NCBI RefSeq assembly: GCF_011008845.1
Contig: NZ_JAAIWM010000006.1
Location: forward strand, 24,832-88,831
Direction: 5' to 3'
Length of the DNA: 64,000 nucleotides
Origin: Bacillus mesophilus
GTDB taxonomy: Bacteria > Bacillota > Bacilli > Bacillales > SA4
Below the pieces are notes generated by a model that saw only the letters and a list, made by a program, of their open reading frames with translations, was not told the origin of the DNA and made no database searches. A program made the translations under genes and the position numbers. Shown in pieces: positions 36,610 to 45,202 of the stretch. The first letter of the stretch is position 1, and each line of letters begins with the position of its first letter.

Positions 36610-39396
36610 ATGACTACACATACAATTGGAGTACCATTAAAAGGATTTGCTGAATTCAGTAGAAAGGTAGCTGCAGAGGGGGCCGTTCTATTAAAAAATG
36701 ATGGACAGACTCTTCCGATTAAAAAGGGAGAGCGCGTTTCAGTATTCGGTAGAACGCAAATTAATTATTATCGAAGTGGAACAGGCTCTGGTGGTAGTGT
36801 AAATGTTGAATACACAACCAATTTATTAGACGGCCTAAGAAGTAAGGAATCTGTTCTAGTAAATGAAGAGTTAGCAGCAATTTATGAAAAATGGCTTGAA
36901 GAAAATCCATTTGATAATGGTGGAGGCGGTTGGGCAGCTGAACCATGGCATCAAAAGGAAATGCTTTTATCAGATAGTATCGTCTCTGAGGCAAGAGCTA
37001 AATCTGACAAGGCGATTATTGTGATTGGACGCACCGCTGGGGAAGATCAGGATAATGCAGATGCTCCAGGCAGCTATCAGTTAACGCAAGAAGAAAAGGA
37101 AATGCTCACATTCGTGACAAATTACTTTGAACAGGTAGTTGTTGTATTGAATGTATCTAATATTATTGATATGTCTTGGGTAAATGATGAAAGTTACAAG
37201 CATCCAATTCAGACTGTCATTTACACGTGGCAAGGTGGAATGGAAGGTGGAAATGCTGCTGCAGATGTCCTAGTAGGAGAGGTAACACCAAGCGGTAAGC
37301 TTACAGATACGATTGCTTATTCCATTCAAGATTATCCATCCACTCCAAACCATGGGAATGAAGATCGAAATTATTATCAAGAAGATATATATGTTGGCTA
37401 TCGTTATTTTGAAACATTTTCTCCTGAAAAAGTTCAGTATGAATTTGGTTTCGGTTTATCTTATACCGACTTTTCTATTGAGCCAAATGAAGCAAAGACT
37501 GTTAGTAAAGATGGAGAAGAGTACATTGAAGTCGAAGTGAAAGTAACAAACATTGGGAAAAATTTTGCCGGTAAAGAGGTGGTGCAAGCATACTATGAAG
37601 CACCACAAGGTAAGCTTGGGCAACCTGCAAAAGTGCTAGCTGCATTTGGTAAAACGAGATTGTTACAGCCCGGTGAGACAGAGACTCTAACCCTAAGCTA
37701 TCCAGTAAATCGTATGGCATCCTATGATGATTCTGGAGTGACAGGAAATAAATCTGCTTATCTACTTGAAAGTGGCACATACAATCTATATGTTGGAAAC
37801 AGTGTCAAGAATGTTGAAAGAATAGGTATTGATGGTGAAAGTGGCTATGAAGTTGGAGATCTAATCGTGATTGAGCAATTAGAGGAAGTACTCGCTCCAA
37901 CGGAAAGCTTTACAATCATGAAGCCAGGTGCTCGTAAAGAGGATGGCACGTATGAATTAACATATGTAGAGGTGCAACAACGAACGATTTCTCTAAAAGA
38001 ACGAATTGAGGCTAATCTTCCATCTACTTATGAGCAAACTGGTGATCTAGGGTACACACTGAGAGATGTGTTCGATAAGAAAATAAGCATAGAAACGTTT
38101 ATAGCTCAGCTATCAGATGATGATCTTGCTACAATTATTAGAGGAGAAGGAATGAGTAGTCCTCTTGTTACACCTGGAACAGCTTCTGCTTTTGGTGGGG
38201 TCAGTGATCGTCTATTTAACCTCGGAATACCTGTTGGTTGTTGTGCAGATGGTCCTTCTGGTATTCGAATGGATAGCGGACATAAGGCAACGCAGGTACC
38301 AATCGGGACATTACTAGCCGCGACTTGGGATCTTGAGTTGGTAGAAGCTCTTTATGAGTTAGAAGGGCAAGAGTTAATCAGTAATAACATCGATATGTTG
38401 CTCGGGCCTGGTTTGAATTTAAGACGTAGTCCACTAAACGGGCGTAATTTCGAATATTTTTCCGAGGATCCACTCATTACAGGAGCTTTTGCTATAGCAA
38501 ATACACGCGGAATTATGAAGAGTGGAGCTCATGCTACACTGAAGCACTTTGCGTGTAATAGTCAGGAGCAAGCGCGCACAAAGGTAGACGCTGCGGTCTC
38601 TGAACGTGCACTTAGAGAAATCTATTTAAAAGGATTTGAAATGGCTATTAAAGAGGGCGGCGCTAAAGGAGTTATGACGTCGTATAACCCAATCAATGGC
38701 CACTGGGCTCCTTCGAATTATGATTTAAACACAACAGTACTTCGTAAGGAATGGGGCTTCGATGGAATTGTCATGACAGACTGGTGGGCCCAAATGAATG
38801 ATGTTGTGGAGGGTGGTCCAGCCGATAAAAGAAATACCAGTTTTATGGCTTCGGCACAGAATGACTTATATATGGTTGTCCCTAACTATGGAGCAGAAGT
38901 AAATGCTTCTAATGATAATACAATGGAAGCATTGTCAAAAGGAACATTAACACGTGGTGAGCTTCAACGAAATGCCATGAATATCTGTAATTTCTTAATG
39001 AATGCCCCTGTATTTTCTAGAAAGCAAGTGCTACAGGAAGAGGTTCCTGCAATCAAGGCAAACTCTTCGACCGAATCGAAATCAGTGCAGAGTATATCAC
39101 AAGATGCAAAAGTTCATCCCGTTGCGTCCGGTACTACTACTATGAAAGTAGAACAAGGTGGGCAATACCGAATTTTTGTTAATGTAAGTTCTCCTGGAAC
39201 GGATTTAGCTCAAACGGCTTGTAACTTAATCCTAAACGACCAATTGGTCACAACTGTTCAAACGAATGGTACAGACGGGAAATGGGTTATCCAAAAGCTG
39301 ATCAAAATTGAACTCGAACAGGGTTTATATGAGTTAACACTTGAATTGATCAAACCAGGTCTTCAAATTGATTGGGTTGAATTTAAGCAAATTTAA
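36610..39396 (+). CDS. Glycoside hydrolase family 3 beta-glucosidase, swapped domain order
   Basis: A 928-residue enzyme cleaving terminal beta-glucosides, probably intracellular since no signal peptide is seen. The usual GH3 order is reversed: the C-domain (GAVLLKNDGQTLPI, DKAIIVIGRTAGEDQDN) comes first, then a fibronectin-III-like domain (about 295-400), then the catalytic TIM-barrel domain from about 500. The nucleophile is Asp724 in GIVMTDWWAQ. Also seen are GVSDRLFNLGIPVGCCADGP and NGRNFEYFSEDP. The last 100 or so residues form a beta-rich carbohydrate-binding-like module ending in IDWVEFKQI. AGGAAG precedes the ATG. Confidence 0.92.
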   Translation: MTTHTIGVPLKGFAEFSRKVAAEGAVLLKNDGQTLPIKKGERVSVFGRTQINYYRSGTGSGGSVNVEYTTNLLDGLRSKESVLVNEELAAIYEKWLEENPFDNGGGGWAAEPWHQKEMLLSDSIVSEARAKSDKAIIVIGRTAGEDQDNADAPGSYQLTQEEKEMLTFVTNYFEQVVVVLNVSNIIDMSWVNDESYKHPIQTVIYTWQGGMEGGNAAADVLVGEVTPSGKLTDTIAYSIQDYPSTPNHGNEDRNYYQEDIYVGYRYFETFSPEKVQYEFGFGLSYTDFSIEPNEAKTVSKDGEEYIEVEVKVTNIGKNFAGKEVVQAYYEAPQGKLGQPAKVLAAFGKTRLLQPGETETLTLSYPVNRMASYDDSGVTGNKSAYLLESGTYNLYVGNSVKNVERIGIDGESGYEVGDLIVIEQLEEVLAPTESFTIMKPGARKEDGTYELTYVEVQQRTISLKERIEANLPSTYEQTGDLGYTLRDVFDKKISIETFIAQLSDDDLATIIRGEGMSSPLVTPGTASAFGGVSDRLFNLGIPVGCCADGPSGIRMDSGHKATQVPIGTLLAATWDLELVEALYELEGQELISNNIDMLLGPGLNLRRSPLNGRNFEYFSEDPLITGAFAIANTRGIMKSGAHATLKHFACNSQEQARTKVDAAVSERALREIYLKGFEMAIKEGGAKGVMTSYNPINGHWAPSNYDLNTTVLRKEWGFDGIVMTDWWAQMNDVVEGGPADKRNTSFMASAQNDLYMVVPNYGAEVNASNDNTMEALSKGTLTRGELQRNAMNICNFLMNAPVFSRKQVLQEEVPAIKANSSTESKSVQSISQDAKVHPVASGTTTMKVEQGGQYRIFVNVSSPGTDLAQTACNLILNDQLVTTVQTNGTDGKWVIQKLIKIELEQGLYELTLELIKPGLQIDWVEFKQI

Positions 39397-39397
39397 T

Positions 39398-39424
39398 GGG
39401 ACAGAGGGACAGGTACAGTGTCCC
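39398..39424. repeat. 27-bp palindromic repeat, copy 5
   Basis: GGGACAGAGGGACAGG...GTGTCCC, starting two bases after the GH3 stop codon. Confidence 0.87.
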
Positions 39425-39446
39425 AGAGCAAAGATAAAGAATACAC

Positions 39447-39493
39447 AAAGGTGATAATTACCTCCAGTGATGGAGGTGCTTATCACTTTTTTT
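39447..39493 (+). terminator. GH3 gene terminator
   Basis: AAAGGTGATAA pairs with TTATCACTTT, with an inner CCTCC/GGAGG stem and seven or more T following. It lies downstream of repeat copy 5. Confidence 0.88.
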
Positions 39494-39576
39494 GCTTGTT
39501 AATTAATTAAGTAACCGGGAGTTGATGATCAAGTTAGACAAGCTTTAATTAATTAGTTTTTCTAATGATACTAACT

Positions 39577-39603
39577 GGGACAAGGTACCTGTCCCCACGT
39601 CCC
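39577..39603. repeat. 27-bp palindromic repeat, copy 6
   Basis: GGGACAAGGTACC...CACGTCCC, immediately upstream of the MarR operator region. Confidence 0.87.
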
Positions 39604-39605
39604 AT

Positions 39606-39670
39606 GGTTGCATTGACAACTAATTGGAAGGTATAATGGGAGGAGAAATGGTTGCGGTTGCAACTAATGG
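39606..39670. promoter_or_regulatory. Duplicated operator candidate at the marR promoter
   Basis: Two copies of GGTTGC-N5-CAACTAAT lie at 39606-39627 and 39650-39670. Each contains GTTG-N6-CAAC, an inverted repeat of the size bound by MarR dimers. They flank a TATAAT at 39632-39637. A TTGACA inside copy 1 is only 13 bases from that box, so the true -35 is unclear. This layout fits autorepression. Confidence 0.55.
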
Positions 39671-39679
39671 GGTGGAGAG

Positions 39680-40147
39680 TTGGAGAATCAGTCTTTAGGT
39701 CGATGGATATCGGTGTTGTATCGGTATGGTCATGTTTATGTTTCAAGGGAGTTAGAGCCATTTGGAATTGGGAAAGGTCAGTTTATGTTCTTGCTAGTGT
39801 TGTATCATGAGGATGGACTCTCCCAAGATGAGATGGCAAGACGTCTTAATATAGATAAGGGAACGACTGCACGAGCGATTGGTAAGCTTGAAGAGGAAGG
39901 ATATGTTTTTCGGAAAACAAGCGAACTTGATCGTCGCTTAAACCATGTTTACTTATCTATAAAGGCCAATGATTTTAAAACACAATTCTTTACTATCTTA
40001 GATCGTTGGACTGACATTTTAAGTGAAGGTTTAACACAAGAAGAAGTAAGGATGGCATTTGACCTTTTAGAGAAGATGTCTCAAAATGCAGCACGACATG
40101 TCAAAAAAGAAGGTAAAAGGGGAAATTCAGATGAAACAACAAAGTGA
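39680..40147 (+). CDS. MarR family transcriptional regulator (MepR-like)
   Basis: A 155-residue winged-helix regulator. The recognition region is GLSQDEMARRLNIDKGTTARAIGKLEEEGYV (in family terms helices 3-4) followed by the wing R.TSELDRRLNHVYL. The start is TTG 39680 after GGGGTGGAG. It overlaps the MATE pump gene by 17 bases. By analogy with the MepR/MepA pair it probably represses itself and the pump and responds to a toxic ligand. The duplicated GTTG/CAAC motif upstream is its likely site. Confidence 0.9.
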   Translation: MENQSLGRWISVLYRYGHVYVSRELEPFGIGKGQFMFLLVLYHEDGLSQDEMARRLNIDKGTTARAIGKLEEEGYVFRKTSELDRRLNHVYLSIKANDFKTQFFTILDRWTDILSEGLTQEEVRMAFDLLEKMSQNAARHVKKEGKRGNSDETTK

Positions 40148-41522
40148 GCGTCTGGGGATTGAACCAATACCCAAATTGCTAGTGAAGTTATCTATTCCTG
40201 CGATGGTAGGGATGTTTGTGATGGCCCTATATAATGTAGTGGATACCATATTTATTGCTAGAAGTGTGGGGACCGTTGGGGTTGCAGCAACTTCAGTAGC
40301 TTTTCCAGTTCAATTAATTATTATGGCTGTGGCTGGAGCAGTTGGAATCGGTGGAGCATCCGTTATTTCGAGAATGCTAGGTGCTCAACAAACAGAGGAA
40401 GCTAACAAGGTGTTTGGAAATGTTGTCGGATTGGTCTTAGTTGTGAGTGTAATTGGAGCCTTTTTAGGAATAAGTTTATTAGAACCTGTACTGATCCTTT
40501 TTGGAGCTAACGAAGCAATCCTACCTTATGCAAGTGATTATCTAGGAATCATCTTATACGGTACCATCTTTTTTGCTTTTGCCTTTACAATGAATAATAT
40601 TATTCGCTCAGAAGGTAATGCCAAAATGGCGATGTCAACAATGATCATTTCAGCGGGATTAAATATCATCTTAACGCCAATCTTTATATTTGGCTTTGGG
40701 TGGGGGATTAAGGGTGCGGCAAGTGCGACTGTCATATCACAGGCTGTTACCGTCGTTTATTTAGTTTTTTATTTTTTAAGAGGAAAAAGTAGCTTAACGT
40801 TTAGAGTCAAATACTTGCGACCTAATTTTTCTTTAATTAAACAAATATTAGCTATCGGATCATCGGCGTTTACCAGGCAGGTGTCTGGAAGTATCATGTT
40901 TATCATAGCGAATCATATGTTGATTCAATATGGAGGCGTCATTGGAGTAGCAGTATTCGGGATTGTTCATCGTATTATCATGTTCACACTGATGCCGATG
41001 TTTGGCATTGTGCAAGGAATCCTCCCTATTGTGGGCTATAATTTCGGAGCCAATCAACCAAAGCGGGTAAGTGAGACGATTATGCTTGCAATGAAAGCTG
41101 CAACTGCCTTGGCAATTGTTACGTGTATTGTGATCATGATCTTTCCAAAACAAATATTAATGATTTTTACCAATGATCCTCAGGCAATAGAAATGGGAAT
41201 TGTAGCTCTTCGAATTATGTTTTCATTAGCTATTTTAATAGGCGTACAAATGGTAACAGGTGGGGTATTCCAGGCATTAGGAAAGGCAAGAGCAGCTCTA
41301 GTGCTATCCATGTCACGTCAGGTCCTATTTATGATTCCATTACTTTTAACTCTACCATTACTATTTGGAGTAAATGGAGTATGGTTAGCATTTCCTGTCG
41401 CTGACGTACTATCATTCGCATTAGCTGTTTGGTATATATTAAGGAATAAAGAATATTTCATACCAAATAAAAACGTAGTAGATGATCATGTAAAGCAAGA
41501 TCAAGTTCAAGCAAATTCATAA
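40131..41522 (+). CDS. MATE family multidrug efflux pump (MepA-like)
   Basis: A 463-residue, 12-span Na+- or H+-driven exporter. The two MATE halves are visible, beginning at LLVKLSIPAMVGMFVMALYNVVDT and at the internal repeat near KQILAIGSSAFTRQ. ATG 40131 follows AAAGGGGA at seven bases and lies within the end of marR, so the two genes are co-translated. Substrates are unknown; cationic drugs and dyes are typical for the family. Confidence 0.92.
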   Translation: MKQQSERLGIEPIPKLLVKLSIPAMVGMFVMALYNVVDTIFIARSVGTVGVAATSVAFPVQLIIMAVAGAVGIGGASVISRMLGAQQTEEANKVFGNVVGLVLVVSVIGAFLGISLLEPVLILFGANEAILPYASDYLGIILYGTIFFAFAFTMNNIIRSEGNAKMAMSTMIISAGLNIILTPIFIFGFGWGIKGAASATVISQAVTVVYLVFYFLRGKSSLTFRVKYLRPNFSLIKQILAIGSSAFTRQVSGSIMFIIANHMLIQYGGVIGVAVFGIVHRIIMFTLMPMFGIVQGILPIVGYNFGANQPKRVSETIMLAMKAATALAIVTCIVIMIFPKQILMIFTNDPQAIEMGIVALRIMFSLAILIGVQMVTGGVFQALGKARAALVLSMSRQVLFMIPLLLTLPLLFGVNGVWLAFPVADVLSFALAVWYILRNKEYFIPNKNVVDDHVKQDQVQANS

Positions 41523-41528
41523 AAAATG

Positions 41529-41563
41529 AAAATGGACGATTCCACAAGGAATTGTCCATTTTT
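41529..41563 (+). terminator. MATE gene terminator
   Basis: AAAATGGACGATTCC pairs with GGAATTGTCCATTTT over an ACAA loop, with one G-T pair, followed by T. Confidence 0.9.
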
Positions 41564-41595
41564 CTACTGTTTGGGGTGAATCCTTATCTTTGGCA

Positions 41596-41634
41596 ATAAA
41601 AAAGACTCTATCATTTTTTGATAGAATCCTTTTT
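41596..41634 (-). terminator. lacI-family gene terminator
   Basis: GACTCTATCA (41604-41613) pairs with TGATAGAATC (41619-41628). On the minus strand the stem is followed by a T run. It lies 10 bases after the stop. Confidence 0.82.
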
Positions 41635-41638
41635 GTAT

Positions 41639-42670
41639 TTAGGAAACCGTTTTCCTCGCCCGCTGTCCTGTGCTTTCTCTTATCACTAAATCATGCATAA
41701 CATTAAGATGAGGAGCGATTTCATCACTTTCACCCTTACAAAGCTTAATTAAGTTTCTCGTCGCAGTCATTCCTATTTCAACTGCAGAGTATTGAATCGT
41801 AGAAAGTCTTGGTCGTATCAGTTTTGATAGGTCAATGCTATCGAAACCGAATACTGAAAGATCATCAGGAACTTGGTATCCATGATCTGTTAAATATGTC
41901 ATAGCACCAATAGCTAGTGAGTCAGTTGAACAGAAAACAGCTGTTGGCAATTCATCTTGTTCTAAAATAGTTGCCATTGCTTTTTTACCACCTTCAATGG
42001 ATAGCTCACTATCTATCACCCAGCTTTCATTAACGGAAATACCAGCGTCTGACAAAGCCTTCTCATAACCTTTGAAACGGTCTACTCGAACGGTTTGCCC
42101 CGTGTTACCTCTAATCATAGCTATCTGACGGTGGCCACTTTGCAAGAGATAAGTAACAGCCTCATAGGAAGCGGTAATATTATCAACATGAACAGAGGGG
42201 ATGGATGGAATAGAAGAAATCTGTCCCACTAACACAACAGGAGTAAGATTTTTTTGTGTAAATTCTAAATGTCCTTCTCCCCATTGATTCCCCATAAAAA
42301 TCATTCCTTGCACATCTAATTTATTGCTGAACAAGTCAATATAATGAACCTCGTTTTCATCTGTTCCATCTGTTAATCCAATAACCGTGTCATAGCCATA
42401 TAATTTGCAGACCTTATTAATACCGACGATTAAATCATCTAGAACCGTATTGCTATATTGAGGGCAGATCACACCTATTAATTGTTGCTCCTGCTGCAGG
42501 GACATATTCTGTGCTACAAAAGGAAGGTAATTTGTTTCCTTTAATACAGCCAGAACACGTTTCCTTAGATCCTCGTTTACATGCTTACTATTGTTTATAA
42601 CTCTAGAGACAGTAGCTGTCGAAACATCAGCCAATTTAGCAATCTCTTTAAGAGTAATTTTCAATATCAT
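41639..42670 (-). CDS. LacI family transcriptional regulator of the sugar import operon
   Basis: A 343-residue repressor: an N-terminal helix-turn-helix (TLKEIAKLADVSTATVSRVI) with hinge, then a periplasmic-binding-protein-like sensor (GVICPQYSN, SVHVDNITASYEAV, AVFCSTDSLAIGAM, SVFGFDSIDLSKLIRPRLST). ATG 42670 is five bases after GAGGG; a longer start at 42682 lacks spacing. It is divergent from the ABC sugar importer and glucosidase, which it probably represses. The AAGCGCTT palindrome between them is a candidate site. Confidence 0.93.
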   Translation of the reverse strand: MILKITLKEIAKLADVSTATVSRVINNSKHVNEDLRKRVLAVLKETNYLPFVAQNMSLQQEQQLIGVICPQYSNTVLDDLIVGINKVCKLYGYDTVIGLTDGTDENEVHYIDLFSNKLDVQGMIFMGNQWGEGHLEFTQKNLTPVVLVGQISSIPSIPSVHVDNITASYEAVTYLLQSGHRQIAMIRGNTGQTVRVDRFKGYEKALSDAGISVNESWVIDSELSIEGGKKAMATILEQDELPTAVFCSTDSLAIGAMTYLTDHGYQVPDDLSVFGFDSIDLSKLIRPRLSTIQYSAVEIGMTATRNLIKLCKGESDEIAPHLNVMHDLVIRESTGQRARKTVS

Positions 42671-42717
42671 CACAACCCTCATTTAGAAGATAAAATAGAT
42701 TAATAGAAAAAAATTAG

Positions 42718-42731
42718 TTGGAAGCGCTTAT
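42718..42731. promoter_or_regulatory. LacI-type operator (cre-like) candidate
   Basis: TGGAAGCGCTTATC has the AAGCGCTT core with central CG of LacI-family sites, and matches the cre consensus at 11 of 14 positions. It lies nine bases upstream of the -35 box of the sugar import operon. Confidence 0.5.
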
Positions 42732-42739
42732 CTTTTTTG

Positions 42740-42768
42740 TTGACCTAGGAAATATTCTGTCATATAAT
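42740..42768 (+). promoter_or_regulatory. Promoter of the sugar ABC import operon
   Basis: TTGACC (42740-42745), 17 bases, TATAAT (42763-42768). Start near 42775. CTAGGAAAT at 42745-42753 and its inverted copy ATTTCCTAG at 42787-42795 flank the start and could also be an operator pair; the right copy is part of a leader hairpin TTTCC/GGAAA. Confidence 0.85.
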
Positions 42769-42836
42769 CAGCTCGTAGGCAAGAAAATTTCCTAGTCCGG
42801 AAAAACTTTCTTGTGAAAAAAGGGGGAAGAAACAAA

Positions 42837-44156
42837 ATGAACTTTATGAAAACGCTTAAAAAGACAGCAATGTTTGGTATGGCTGGCGCATTAGCTTTAT
42901 CATTAGCAGCGTGCTCAGGAAACACAGAGGAAAACACATCTGAACCTACAGATTCAAAATCTTCTGATTCTCCTGTAACTATCATTTTGACAAATAGTAA
43001 AGGGGAAATTGATACTCAATTCAAAGAGGCAGCGCAAACATTTATGGATGCCAACCCTGATATTAAAGTAGAAGTGAATACGACAGCTGTTGGTGATACA
43101 CTAAACGTGTTTGATAAACTTACTGCTTCAGGAAAAGTTGTTACATTAGCAATGTTTGAGCCTTATGCTGCTCTAAATAAATACGGTGATGTTGGAATCG
43201 ACCTTTCTGGTGAGAAGTGGGTAGAAGAAACAACTTCTGCTTTAACAAATGCTGAAGGTCAAGTAGTTGGATTCCCATTTGCTGTTGAAGGTATGGGACT
43301 TGTTTATAACCAAAAGGTGTTAGATACTGCTGTTGGTGGAACTTTTGATCCATTCACAATTAACACTGTAGATAAGTTAAAAGAAGTATTAGGACAAGTG
43401 CAAGCAACTGGAGTAGAATTCCCAGTAGCATACCAAACAGAAGCTTGGTCTGTTGGTAACCACTACAGCTCATTATTCTTAAACCAAGTAGAAGATCCTG
43501 CTACTTTAGTAAATGAATTAAAAGCTGGAGAAGTAGAACTTGCTTCAAATGATGTTTGGAATGGTTACTATGATACTCTTCAACTATTAACTTCTAAAGA
43601 GTATAACCAATTTGGTGAGCGTCCAATCGGTCAATACTATGATGCAGCACACTTAGCTGTTGGTAAAGGTGAATCTGCATTCCTATTCAATGGTAACTGG
43701 GCTTATGATTCTTTAAAGGCTGTTGCTGGTGACACATTCGGATTTATGCCTGTTCCTGTAGACAACAATGCTGACAACCCAGTAAATAATAAGATTGCAG
43801 TTGGTCCTACACAAGTATTCGTAATTAACAAAAAGGCTTCAGAAGCTGAGCAAGTAGCAGCGAAGAAGTTCTTAGACTGGTTAGTTTATGATGAAGCAGG
43901 TCAAGATTTTGTTGTTAACAAAGCACAAATCATCTCTGCTTTCAAAAATAACCCTAATACGGTAACAAACCCACTTGGTATAGCAATTGCTGATGCGATC
44001 GCAAACGACAGAACAATGCCGTTTACTACAAATTACATCAATGCAGCTGACTGGCCTACTACAGTAGGACCTGAAGTGCAAAAGCTAATTGCTGGTCAAG
44101 CAACAAAAGAAGATCTTGCTAAGTTCATGGAAGAATCTTTTAAGAACCAAAAGTAA
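42837..44156 (+). CDS. Sugar-binding lipoprotein of ABC importer (family 1 solute-binding protein)
   Basis: Extracellular receptor of a CUT1-type importer. The signal peptide ends in lipobox LSLAAC (Cys about 25), then a Thr/Ser/Glu-rich linker and a binding domain (PVTIILTNSKGEIDTQFKEA, GEGESAFLFNGNW-like motif seen as GKGESAFLFNGNW). It is 439 residues long. ATG 42837 follows AAAGGGGGAAG; ATG 42846 is an alternative. The associated GH13 glucosidase suggests isomalto- or malto-oligosaccharides; the ligand is not proven. Two hairpins separate it from the permeases. Confidence 0.92.
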   Translation: MNFMKTLKKTAMFGMAGALALSLAACSGNTEENTSEPTDSKSSDSPVTIILTNSKGEIDTQFKEAAQTFMDANPDIKVEVNTTAVGDTLNVFDKLTASGKVVTLAMFEPYAALNKYGDVGIDLSGEKWVEETTSALTNAEGQVVGFPFAVEGMGLVYNQKVLDTAVGGTFDPFTINTVDKLKEVLGQVQATGVEFPVAYQTEAWSVGNHYSSLFLNQVEDPATLVNELKAGEVELASNDVWNGYYDTLQLLTSKEYNQFGERPIGQYYDAAHLAVGKGESAFLFNGNWAYDSLKAVAGDTFGFMPVPVDNNADNPVNNKIAVGPTQVFVINKKASEAEQVAAKKFLDWLVYDEAGQDFVVNKAQIISAFKNNPNTVTNPLGIAIADAIANDRTMPFTTNYINAADWPTTVGPEVQKLIAGQATKEDLAKFMEESFKNQK

Positions 44157-44176
44157 TAGCTGTCCCTAAATAACCC

Positions 44177-44214
44177 TAAGTGGGCGAGTAGATTCTACCT
44201 CGCCCACTTATTTT
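44177..44214 (+). terminator. Hairpin/terminator after the sugar-binding protein gene
   Basis: TAAGTGGGCGAG (44177-44188) pairs with CTCGCCCACTTA (44199-44210), with an inner TAG/CTA, followed by TTTT. It would reduce read-through into the permease genes, giving more binding protein than permease. Confidence 0.85.
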
Positions 44215-44251
44215 GGCTTTATCAGTCAGTAATTTAAAACTTATTATTTCA

Positions 44252-44287
44252 TCACATGAAGCCTAACCATGCTTCATGTGAGTTTTT
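44252..44287 (+). terminator. Second hairpin before the permease genes
   Basis: TCACATGAAGC (44252-44262) pairs perfectly with GCTTCATGTGA (44271-44281), followed by GTTTTTA. It is a second tandem terminator-like structure in the same 160-base gap. Confidence 0.75.
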
Positions 44288-44317
44288 ATACTATTAATAA
44301 CTAGGATGTGAAGTAAA

Positions 44318-45202
44318 ATGACGCATCGGAAAAAAAATCTGGCCAATTGGGGAACTTCTTTTTTATTCCTAGGGCCAACTACTCTTTTCTTTGCTATAAC
44401 AGTTGCAATCCCTTTTATTTACGGAATTTACTTAACACTTAATAGAATGGATACCCCTGTGGATCCAATGGTGTTTTCTGGACTTGAAAACTATATAAAT
44501 GCATTTAAAGATACAAAGTTTTGGGAATCTATGTGGCTAACAATGAAGTTTGTTGTCGCAACTGTAGTATTTGTTAACTTAGTAGGATTTGGACTAGCAT
44601 ACTTAGTAACTTCAGGATTACGTATTCAAAATTCATTAAGAACAGCCTATTTCACCCCAAACCTAATTGGTGGACTTGTATTAGGTTATATTTGGCAGTT
44701 TATTTTCGTACAATCACTACCAGCATTTGGTCAGAGATTCGGAATTGAATTTTTAGAGCTAGGTTGGTTAGGTGATCCAACAATGGCATTCTGGTCAATG
44801 GTTATTGTAATGGTATGGCAGACATCAGGCTATATGATGATTATCTTTATAGCTGGTTTAATCAGTATACCGAAAGAGCTAATAGAGGCATCGAAAATAG
44901 ACGGGGCTAGTGCGTTTAAGAGATTGATGAATGTGACAATTCCTCTGATGGTTCCTTCATTCGTGGTAACAGTATTCTTATCATTAAAGAATGCATTTAT
45001 GGTTTATGATTTGAACTACTCACTAACAAAGGGTGGACCGTTTGGAAGTACAGAAATGGTATCCATGCACGTTGTAAATAAGGCATTCGTGGAAGCGAAC
45101 TATGGAATGGGTCAAGCACAAGGGATTATTCTATTTGTGATTGTTGCTGTGATCACGGGAATCCAGGTTTATTCTAGTAAGAAAATGGAGGTTGAAGCAT
45201 AA
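44318..45202 (+). CDS. Sugar ABC transporter permease (MalF-type)
   Basis: A 294-residue CUT1 permease with six spans. The ATPase-contact EAA loop is IPKELIEASKIDGASAFKRL (about residue 190). AGGATGTGAAG precedes the ATG. Its stop overlaps the next ATG (TAATG), so the two permeases are made together. No ATPase gene is in the operon, so a shared MsmX-type ATPase encoded elsewhere is expected. Confidence 0.93.
   Translation: MTHRKKNLANWGTSFLFLGPTTLFFAITVAIPFIYGIYLTLNRMDTPVDPMVFSGLENYINAFKDTKFWESMWLTMKFVVATVVFVNLVGFGLAYLVTSGLRIQNSLRTAYFTPNLIGGLVLGYIWQFIFVQSLPAFGQRFGIEFLELGWLGDPTMAFWSMVIVMVWQTSGYMMIIFIAGLISIPKELIEASKIDGASAFKRLMNVTIPLMVPSFVVTVFLSLKNAFMVYDLNYSLTKGGPFGSTEMVSMHVVNKAFVEANYGMGQAQGIILFVIVAVITGIQVYSSKKMEVEA

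Noticed and set aside
39613..39637. TTGACA and TATAAT as the marR promoter
   Set aside because: The boxes are individually perfect but only 13 bases apart, too short for sigma-A; TTGACA is better explained as part of the repeated operator motif.
42718..42731. A definite CcpA cre site
   Set aside because: Only 11 of 14 consensus positions match and the outer bases fail; a site for the adjacent LacI repressor is as likely, so it is listed only as a LacI-type candidate.
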